64,000 bases of DNA from Actinomyces weissii. GTDB taxonomy: Bacteria; Actinomycetota; Actinomycetes; Actinomycetales; Actinomycetaceae. The notes beneath the pieces were generated by a model. That model saw only the letters and a list, made by a program, of their open reading frames with translations. It was not told the origin of the DNA and made no database searches. The stretch's first letter is position 1; each line of letters begins with the position of its first letter. Below are positions 50,674 through 57,408 of this stretch, piece after piece. The translations under genes and the position numbers were made by a program. The stretch spans positions 2,480,001 through 2,544,000 of the forward strand of contig NZ_CP066802.1 of the NCBI RefSeq assembly GCF_016598775.1, in the 5' to 3' direction.

Positions 50674-53398
50674 GGTCCTGCTCCCTTCTAGAGACCTCCC
50701 AGTCGGCCAGGCGCAGCACCGTCTCCGCGAGCGCCAGGGTGTAGGGGCCGTAACGGTCGTTCAGCTGCCAGAAGGCGCTCATGGCCTGCGCCCACTGGGG
50801 AGCCTGCGGGTCCTGGTACGGGGACCGGTCTTGGTGCGCCCCCATGACCGGCCCGGGCCCCCGGTAGGCACCGTGGTGGCTGAGGATCAAGTGCCGCACC
50901 AGCTCGACGTCGTGCGCCTGGTGCTGCCCGCTCTCCTGGCCCCGGTCAAAGAGCTCCGCGGAGGCGGCCTCGTGCCGCCACCCGGGCGGCACCCCGCACA
51001 AGGAGGCGGCTCGCCGCCACAGCCGGGAAGGCAGCCTGGACTTGGCCAGGGCGGTACCCGGCTGGGCACCGGGCCGCAGTGAGCCGTCTGGGCCTTCCTC
51101 AGCCGTGAGAGCCAGCTGGAAGGCATGGCTGCTGCGTTTCCCCTCGTCATGCCACAGTCCTGCCAGCCGCAGGTCCGCGGCCACCGGTCCTGGCAGCCCC
51201 AGGGCTCGTGCCCAGCGTCCGGCCAGGTCCCCCACCGCCTGGCCGTGGCGGTCCAGCCCCACCTGGCGTCCCGCACGTTCCTCCACCGGCGGTGCCAGCT
51301 CCAGCAGCAGGCACGGGTGCGCGCTCAAGGGGGCCAGGACCTGGGCCTCCAGCAGCCAGCCTGCTGGCACCTGCAGGTCCTCAACGGCCTCCTCCAGGAA
51401 GGTCGTCGGGTCCTGGTGTCCGGTCTGCTCACCACCCAGGTCCACCAGCAGCGCTGGCAGGCGACGCCGGTGCCGCTGCCGACGCCGGGGCGCGGGTACC
51501 GCCTGCTGGCCCGCCACCGCTTCCGCAAGCGCCTTGTCAGCCTTCTCCAGGTCTGCTCCGAGCAGCACACGGCACCCCGACCAGTCCTGGTCAGCCCCGG
51601 GAACCCCCAGGGCCTTCTGGGCGCAGGCGGCGTCGATCACCACTACCGCTCCTGGCACGAGCGCGGTCAGGGCGCTGCGGTCCTCCAGGACCTGGGGGCT
51701 GCCACCATCAGGGGCGATCAGCGCCACGGGCCCGTGCTTCAGCGCCACGGACAACACCTCTCGCAGGGCGGCCATGGGCAGGGACCAGCCTTCTGCGGCA
51801 CGGTCCGGTGGCCGTTCGCCCAGGTACTCGACCAGCGCCTGGGGGGCGTTGCGGGCCAGCTCAGCCAGCTGCTCGCGCACGACGACGACGCCCTCGGCCC
51901 GGCTGTCTGCCAGCTCCCTGATCCAGGGGCCTACCGGCGGGTCGTTGCGTGAGCCGCAGGTGCGCACGTAGGCGCGCAGGACCGTGGGCGGGATCTGCAC
52001 CGGCACCTGCTGCGGGGGCCACAGGGCGTCCTGGTCGGCAGACTCCTGGATGAGCCGCACGGCCTCGCCGAGGGTCTGGGCCGCCGTCAGCAGCCCGGCG
52101 ACAGCCTGCGCCGTGCTGCCGTGGACCGGGTCGTCGGCGTCGCTCGCGACGACGGTGACGCTGCCGTCCGTCCGCGCCCCGACCCGGTTGACGCGCCCCA
52201 GGCGTTGCACCATGGCGCCAGCCCCGCAGGACTCCGTGACCAGGTGAGTGAAGTCCAGGTCGGCCCCTACCTCTAGCGTGGAGGTGGTGACCACGGCAAC
52301 CGGCTGGGCCTGCGCCCGCTGGGCCACGCCGGTGCGATAGGGATCCAGGGCCTTCAGGGACTGTGTCCCCAGCCTGGCGGGCATGCCGCCGACGAACAGG
52401 AAGCAGCTGACTTCGGTGCCCCTGGCGGTCTTCTCCAGGGAGGCGAAGACCTGCTTGGCGGACGCGACCGTGTTGCAGTAGACGGCCAGGGACCCTCCCG
52501 GGGAGAGTTCCTGCAGCAGACCTGCTGCCACCTGCCGGACCCGGTCCCTGGCTCTTGCCTTGGGGACCACCTGGACCTGAAGTGGCAGCCCCTCCCGGGC
52601 CTGGCGTCTTGCGGCCAGGCTGGGGTCCGCCGCCTCCTCCTGGGGCCAGCTGAGGCGTAGCGCTCCGGACTGCGCCCCGGTGGTGGCGGTGGTGGCGGTC
52701 ATCGCCATGACGCGCAGCGGCGGTACGGCCTGCCCGAAGCGGCTCTCCAGCAGCTGCTCCTGGGAGGCCAGCAGCTCCAAGGTGCATCGGGCCTGGGCGG
52801 ACAGGTGGGCCTCGTCAAGCACCCACCAGGAGTCCAGGCCGGTCAGGGCGGCGTCTACCGGGCGGCGTGCGGCGGACAGGCCGTAACCTCGGAACAGCAG
52901 CCGGGAGCAGGTCATGTCCAGGGTGCCGACCACGAAGGTCGGCTGCACCGGGTTGCGGGTGTGCTCCGTGACGGCGTCCTCCTCCAGCAGGCCACCGCGC
53001 AGACGGCGCACTGACAGCACCTCACCCGCACCTAGGTCCAGGGCCTGGCGCAGGCTGCTGGCGAGCTGGGCCAGGGGACCGTCCACGGCGGTGCTGAGCA
53101 CGTCCTGGACACGCCGGGCGGCTTCGTAGGTGTCGTCCACGACCACGCGCCGGTCCACCACCACGTGGAGGCGCAGGGCGACCTGGCGGGAGCGCCTCTC
53201 CCTCCGGGCCGCGGACGCGTCCCGGGCCAGGGCGTACAGCCAGCCGACCAGCACCGCCTGGGTCTTGCCCATGCCTGTAGGCACGTCCAGGAGGCTAGGA
53301 AGGTCTCCGTCCACGAGCCTGCGCGCCAGCCGCTCCTGGTACTCCCTGGGGCGGTGCCCAGTGAGCTCCTGGAAGACCTCGGCGAAGGATGGCAGCAC
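50660..53398 (-). CDS. cas3: Cas3 helicase with C-terminal HD nuclease, type I-G order
   Basis: A protein of 912 residues. The helicase comes first: Walker A VPTGMGKTQ (~39-47), Walker B WWVLDEAH, motif III TATT and motif VI VQRLGRVNRVG. An HD nuclease domain follows at the C-terminus (LWHDEGKRSSHAF; HEAASAELFD; LILSHHG). Helicase-then-HD is the arrangement of the GSU0051-type Cas3 of subtype I-G, opposite to most Cas3 proteins. It unwinds and degrades DNA at targets found by the Csb complex. GTG start; it is the first gene of the operon. Confidence 0.92.
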   Translation of the reverse strand: MLPSFAEVFQELTGHRPREYQERLARRLVDGDLPSLLDVPTGMGKTQAVLVGWLYALARDASAARRERRSRQVALRLHVVVDRRVVVDDTYEAARRVQDVLSTAVDGPLAQLASSLRQALDLGAGEVLSVRRLRGGLLEEDAVTEHTRNPVQPTFVVGTLDMTCSRLLFRGYGLSAARRPVDAALTGLDSWWVLDEAHLSAQARCTLELLASQEQLLESRFGQAVPPLRVMAMTATTATTGAQSGALRLSWPQEEAADPSLAARRQAREGLPLQVQVVPKARARDRVRQVAAGLLQELSPGGSLAVYCNTVASAKQVFASLEKTARGTEVSCFLFVGGMPARLGTQSLKALDPYRTGVAQRAQAQPVAVVTTSTLEVGADLDFTHLVTESCGAGAMVQRLGRVNRVGARTDGSVTVVASDADDPVHGSTAQAVAGLLTAAQTLGEAVRLIQESADQDALWPPQQVPVQIPPTVLRAYVRTCGSRNDPPVGPWIRELADSRAEGVVVVREQLAELARNAPQALVEYLGERPPDRAAEGWSLPMAALREVLSVALKHGPVALIAPDGGSPQVLEDRSALTALVPGAVVVIDAACAQKALGVPGADQDWSGCRVLLGADLEKADKALAEAVAGQQAVPAPRRRQRHRRRLPALLVDLGGEQTGHQDPTTFLEEAVEDLQVPAGWLLEAQVLAPLSAHPCLLLELAPPVEERAGRQVGLDRHGQAVGDLAGRWARALGLPGPVAADLRLAGLWHDEGKRSSHAFQLALTAEEGPDGSLRPGAQPGTALAKSRLPSRLWRRAASLCGVPPGWRHEAASAELFDRGQESGQHQAHDVELVRHLILSHHGAYRGPGPVMGAHQDRSPYQDPQAPQWAQAMSAFWQLNDRYGPYTLALAETVLRLADWEVSRREQDHEPE

Positions 53399-53411
53399 CG
53401 TTGCTCCGATC

Positions 53412-53428
53412 TACATATATCTAACAAG
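53412..53428 (-). promoter_or_regulatory. Predicted cas operon promoter/target site
   Basis: AT-rich stretch 14-30 bases before the cas3 start, containing TAGATATAT as a possible -10 region on the minus strand. It is the site matched by the spacer of the degenerate repeat pair. The three bases 5' of the match are AAC. Confidence 0.5.
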
Positions 53429-53514
53429 TTATCCCCCGATCACTCGGGGCGAGGAGAGCGGCTAGATCGCCTAGATATCAAACAATCCTCTACCTCCGCT
53501 GTGGCGGAGCACTC
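53427..53514 (-). CRISPR. Degenerate repeat pair with one spacer upstream of cas3 (crRNA-like regulatory RNA)
   Basis: 53427-53454 and 53487-53514 align to the array repeat without gaps (16/28 and 17/28 identical). Both keep a perfect 6-bp stem and 4-base loop in exactly the array register although the stem bases differ: CCCCGA/TCGGGG and CTCCGC/GCGGAG in place of CCCCAC/GTGGGG. The second keeps the first eight bases CCTCTACC, the predicted crRNA handle. They enclose 32 bases (53455-53486). On the minus strand this spacer begins A-TTGTTTGATATCT, and the region just before cas3 (53428 to 53415, minus strand) reads C-TTGTTAGATATAT: 11 of 13 bases match and the two mismatches fall at positions 6 and 12. 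The element fits a CreR-type guide that directs the Csb complex to the cas3 promoter. Confidence 0.8.
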
Positions 53515-53694
53515 ACACGCCAGGATATCAGCCCACCAACCAGCAGGCTAGAGCAAGCAGTGAGGCTGGACGAAACAGATCATCACGTGCTGGCCGGAAG
53601 GATCATAAGACGGCGACCAGGAGGATCAAGACCTTGGCCGCCCGCTAGTCCACAGCCCACCTGCAGAGCCTTCCGACCCCGTAGCATCTCCCGC

Positions 53695-54981
53695 ATGCAG
53701 CCCTACGCACCCCGCCTGGTGGACGACCAGCTGAAGACGCTCCTGCAAGGACTGCCCGCAGTAAACGTGGAAGGTGCCCGAGGTGTAGGCAAGACCCGCA
53801 CCGCCAGGGAGCAGGCAGCCACCTTCATACCCTTGGACGACCCCGACGAGCGCCAGCAGGCTGCCGCCCTGGGCAAGCAGCTCCTCACCAGGGCCCAGAC
53901 CCCGCTCCTGCTGGACGAGTGGCAGCGGATGCCGGAGGTGTGGGACCGGGTGCGGCGCGCCGTGGACCAGGACCCCGCCCCAGGGCGCTTCATCCTGACC
54001 GGCTCCGCCACGCCGTCGCAGGCGCCCGTGCACACAGGTGCCGGGCGCATAGTCAACCTGCGGATGCGCCCCATGAGCCTGGTGGAGCGCGGGCTAGACA
54101 CTGCCTCCGTGAGCCTGCGCGCCCTGTTGGAGGGGGCCCGCAGCACCGCCGTCGAGGGGAGCACCAGAGCCAGCCTGGACGACTACGTGCAGGAGATCAT
54201 CTGCTCCGGGTTCCCCGGCATCCGCAACCTTCCGCCAGAGGCGCGCAACGCCCAGCTGGACACCTACGTGGAGCAGACCTCCAGGCACGACGTCGACGGC
54301 GTATCGGGCCGCCGGGTGCGCTCCCTGCAGGACTGGGTCCGGGCCTACGCGGCCGCAGTGTCCACCACAGCCACCTTCACCAAGATCACGCAGCTGGTCA
54401 CGCAGTCCCGGGAGGTGGGCCTGGCCAGCGCCACCGCACGCTCCTACCGGGACGCCCTGGAGAACCTGTGGGTGCTGGACCCGGTACGCGGCTGGAGCCC
54501 CAGCGAGAACGACTTCTCCCGCCTGACAACCGCGGACAAGCACCAGCTGTGCGACCCGGCCCTGGCCGCCCGCCTGCTGAACCTCGGGGCCGCCGGCATC
54601 CTGGGGATCGGGAACCCTCCGGTCATCAAGCCGGCTGACGCCCCACGTCGGTCACGCATGCTGGGGCCCCTGTTCGAGTCACTGGTGGCCCAGAGCGTCC
54701 AGGTGTACGCCTCCCTGTGTGATGCCCAGGTGCGTCACCTGCGCACCAAGGCAGGCCTGCAGGAGGTCGACCTGATCGTGGAGGGGCCCGAGCGCCGCAT
54801 CGTGGCGATCGAGGTGAAGGCTACGGCCGCGCCACGGCCGGGGGACACCAGGAACCTGCTGTGGCTGCGCGAGCGACTAGGGAACCGCCTGGCCGACGCC
54901 GTCGTGGTGACCACCGGCCAGCACGCCTACCGCGACGAGGACGGGGTGGCGGTCGTCCCCGCCTCGCTGCTAGGCCCCTGA
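53695..54981 (+). CDS. AAA-type ATPase with DUF4143 domain
   Basis: A protein of 428 residues. Walker A is EGARGVGKT (~23-31), Walker B LLLDEWQRMPEVW and sensor LTGSATPS. A C-terminal DUF4143 region ends in TKAGLQEVDLIVEGPERRIVAIEVKA, a PD-(D/E)xK-like fold (D…E-V-K). Such stand-alone ATPases are common and often occur singly; function is unknown. Divergent from the cas operon. I start at the ATG at 53695, directly before the conserved YAPRLVDDQL, rather than 135 bases upstream. Confidence 0.82.
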   Translation: MQPYAPRLVDDQLKTLLQGLPAVNVEGARGVGKTRTAREQAATFIPLDDPDERQQAAALGKQLLTRAQTPLLLDEWQRMPEVWDRVRRAVDQDPAPGRFILTGSATPSQAPVHTGAGRIVNLRMRPMSLVERGLDTASVSLRALLEGARSTAVEGSTRASLDDYVQEIICSGFPGIRNLPPEARNAQLDTYVEQTSRHDVDGVSGRRVRSLQDWVRAYAAAVSTTATFTKITQLVTQSREVGLASATARSYRDALENLWVLDPVRGWSPSENDFSRLTTADKHQLCDPALAARLLNLGAAGILGIGNPPVIKPADAPRRSRMLGPLFESLVAQSVQVYASLCDAQVRHLRTKAGLQEVDLIVEGPERRIVAIEVKATAAPRPGDTRNLLWLRERLGNRLADAVVVTTGQHAYRDEDGVAVVPASLLGP

Positions 54982-55017
54982 AAGGAAAGGCTGGCGACAC
55001 GGGCGATAAGACGAGGT

Positions 55018-55059
55018 AGGGCGGCTGCGCGGGGATTACCGCCTCCGCGCAACCGCCCT
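55018..55059. terminator. Bidirectional hairpin terminator
   Basis: AGGGCGG-C-TGCGCGG pairs with CCGCGCA-A-CCGCCCT (14 pairs, one mismatch). It lies between convergent genes. Confidence 0.75.
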
Positions 55060-55076
55060 CCTCTACTCAGGCTCGC

Positions 55077-57347
55077 TCAGGGACGATCATTCGCGCGCTT
55101 ACGGACGATCATTCCCACGCCCATGAGCGTGAGGAGGACCGCCGCACCGGCGAGCAGATCGGTTTCGGCTCCGGTGCTGGCGAGCTTCGTCCCCGCGCCG
55201 GACTGCGCCTGCGGCGCCTTCTGCTCAGGCTGCGGGGCTGCCGTCTGCGGGGCCTCAGACTGCGGAGCCTCCGGCTGCGGGGACGGTGCGACCGCCGGGC
55301 AGATCACGGGGATGCTCAGCCCCTGGCTCGCGGTTACGACCTCGGCGAAGTCCGTGGAGATGGAGACGGGGACGTTCACGACCTCGCCCTCGGGCAGGCC
55401 CGCGCAGCGGTCCCCAGCCGTGGCCGTGATCTCGACGCTTGCCCGGCCCGCGCCGTCGGTCGTGATGACGGCCGCCTCATCGGAGGCGTGCTCGTCGCGG
55501 AGGGAGTTGTCCACCGGCGCACTCACCTTCGTCCCGTCGAGGCTGAGCGTGACGTTATGCGTGATCGAGGGGCCTTCGGAGAAGGACAGGCCGCGCAGGT
55601 GGATCGTGGCCTTCGCCCCCTCGGCGACGGGCTGGCTCGGCAGGCTCAGGCCGATAGCGGCCTTGGCGGCCCGCGGCGCCGCACCCGAGTGGGCGGCCAG
55701 GAACTCGTTGAACTTGTCGCGGTCGAGATTGCCGTTCGTCTTCGCGGGCCCACCCGCGGTGAGGGCGTCGAAGGAGTCTCCGCCGGCCAGGAGGAAGGTC
55801 ACCGAGCCAACCGTGTAGGTCTTCGCCGGGTCGAGGGGCTCGCCATTGACCATGACGGAGGTGATGCGCTCGCCGTAGGGCTTAGCCGGATCGTAGGTGT
55901 AGCGCACGTTCGAGGAGATACCGAGCTTGAGCAGGGGCCGGGAGTTCTGCGAGTTGAGGTTCGTCTTCCACTGCTGCTCAAGGGCCCGCTTGAAGTCCGC
56001 GCCCGTGATCGACACGTAGCCGAGCTCGTTGGAGAAGGGCATGACGGAGTAGGACTGGGCGTAGGTGATGGTCCCGTCATCGTTCGGGATGAGGTCGTCG
56101 CGCAGGCCGCCGGCGTTGATGATGCCGATGTCCACGGGCTTGCCCTCGACGAGGACCGTCTCCCTCATGGCGTCGGCAACAAAGTCGCCGAGGCTCGATT
56201 CGATGCCGCGGTTCGACCCGGGGTCGGTCGCCCCCGCGGGGGTCGTGAAGACGCCGCGCCTGAAGGCCTGGGTGTAGCCGGTGCCGACGACGGCCTTGCC
56301 GGCCTCCTGGGAGTCGGTGACTGCCTGGTCAACGACCGCCTGGGTCGCGGGGTCGGCGCCGCATTTAGCGACGGTGGCCGCAGGGATGAGCTGTGTGTCG
56401 GCGGAGACGACCTTCTTCGCCACGGTGTCGTAGGAGATGCGGATCAGGCCGAGGTTGTCGGTGTAGGAGCCGGAGGCGACGCCCGCGAGAAGCGGGTTCT
56501 TCGAGTCGAGCCTCTCGGCGGAATCGACCTTGTCGAACTCGTAGGGCACGTGGGTGTCGCCGCCCATGATGCCGTCGACGTGCTCGGAGACCTTCGGGTA
56601 GTTGTTCTTCACGTCGTCGTCGAGCATCGCGATGACGATCTGCGCCTCGCCCTTCTCCTTGATGGACTTGGCGAGGGTGTCGATCTTCGCCAGGGGGTCG
56701 GTGAAGGTCAGGCCTGCGGTCGTTCCGGGGCTGAGCTTGTAGGGCACGTCCTCGGCGATCGCACCGATGAAGGCGACCTTCACCCCCGAGGGCGAGTCCC
56801 AGACCACGTAGTCGCCGAGGTAGGGGGTCTGCGTACCCGCCTTCGTCCAGGAGCCCATGCCCTCGATGTTCGCGCCGAGGTAGGGGAAGCCGACCTGGAC
56901 GAACTCACCGGGCTTCGAGCCGTCGACGCGCTGCTTGAAGACCTCCTGGCCCATGTCGAGCTCGTGGTTGCCGATGGTGGAGGCCAGAGGCGTGAGGGTG
57001 TTGAGGGCCGCGATGGTCGGGTTGTCCTTCAGCGAGCCCGAGGTGTAGGGGGAGGCGCCGATATTGTCGCCGAGGAGGGTGAAGGAGGAGTTCGGGTTGT
57101 TCGCCCGTGCCTCCTTGAGGTAGCAGTTCATCGCGGGCAGGCCCGCTTCCTTGACGACCCCTTTCTTCGCGACCTGCTCGATGTGGCCGTGCACGTCGGT
57201 GAGGTTGTACAGGTCGAGGGTGACAAGGGAGGACTCGGCTGCCTGAGGGGCGTCCTCAGCGATCGGCTCGGCCAGAGCGGCTGTAGGGGCGAGGAGCAGG
57301 GCGAAGGCGGCTCCTGCGCCGAGCAGAGCTCGTGTTGTCATACTCAT
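55077..57347 (-). CDS. Sortase-anchored 5'-nucleotidase
   Basis: A protein of 756 residues. A signal peptide (~1-27) precedes a calcineurin-like metallophosphatase domain: DLYNLTDVHGHIEQ, LLGDNIGASPYTSG, IGNHELDMG, MGGDTHVPYEF. A 5'-nucleotidase C-terminal domain follows (~370-565; NAGGLRDDLIPNDDG, FLLAGGDSFDAL), then an Ig-like domain and a Pro/Gln/Ala-rich stalk. The end LASTGAE plus hydrophobic helix and Arg/Lys tail is a sortase signal of LAxTG type. At the surface it would strip phosphate from nucleotides. The nuclease gene 61 bases upstream supplies them. C-terminal UshA/NadN-like order fits the family. Confidence 0.92.
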   Translation of the reverse strand: MSMTTRALLGAGAAFALLLAPTAALAEPIAEDAPQAAESSLVTLDLYNLTDVHGHIEQVAKKGVVKEAGLPAMNCYLKEARANNPNSSFTLLGDNIGASPYTSGSLKDNPTIAALNTLTPLASTIGNHELDMGQEVFKQRVDGSKPGEFVQVGFPYLGANIEGMGSWTKAGTQTPYLGDYVVWDSPSGVKVAFIGAIAEDVPYKLSPGTTAGLTFTDPLAKIDTLAKSIKEKGEAQIVIAMLDDDVKNNYPKVSEHVDGIMGGDTHVPYEFDKVDSAERLDSKNPLLAGVASGSYTDNLGLIRISYDTVAKKVVSADTQLIPAATVAKCGADPATQAVVDQAVTDSQEAGKAVVGTGYTQAFRRGVFTTPAGATDPGSNRGIESSLGDFVADAMRETVLVEGKPVDIGIINAGGLRDDLIPNDDGTITYAQSYSVMPFSNELGYVSITGADFKRALEQQWKTNLNSQNSRPLLKLGISSNVRYTYDPAKPYGERITSVMVNGEPLDPAKTYTVGSVTFLLAGGDSFDALTAGGPAKTNGNLDRDKFNEFLAAHSGAAPRAAKAAIGLSLPSQPVAEGAKATIHLRGLSFSEGPSITHNVTLSLDGTKVSAPVDNSLRDEHASDEAAVITTDGAGRASVEITATAGDRCAGLPEGEVVNVPVSISTDFAEVVTASQGLSIPVICPAVAPSPQPEAPQSEAPQTAAPQPEQKAPQAQSGAGTKLASTGAETDLLAGAAVLLTLMGVGMIVRKRANDRP

Positions 57348-57408
57348 TGGTTTTCCGGTTCTTTCGAGGAAGCCGCGGATGCGGCGGTGCGGATTAAGTA
57401 AGGAGGGT

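Noticed and set aside
46590..53398. Plain type I-E classification of the CRISPR locus
   Set aside because: Only Cas6e and repeat style are I-E; Cas8e, Cse2, Cas7e and Cas5e are absent and Csb1/Csb2/Csb3 are present.
55488..57401. 637-codon open frame on the + strand opposite the 5'-nucleotidase
   Set aside because: It mirrors the real gene's codon pattern, has no domain, and would erase a complete signal-peptide-to-sortase protein on the other strand.
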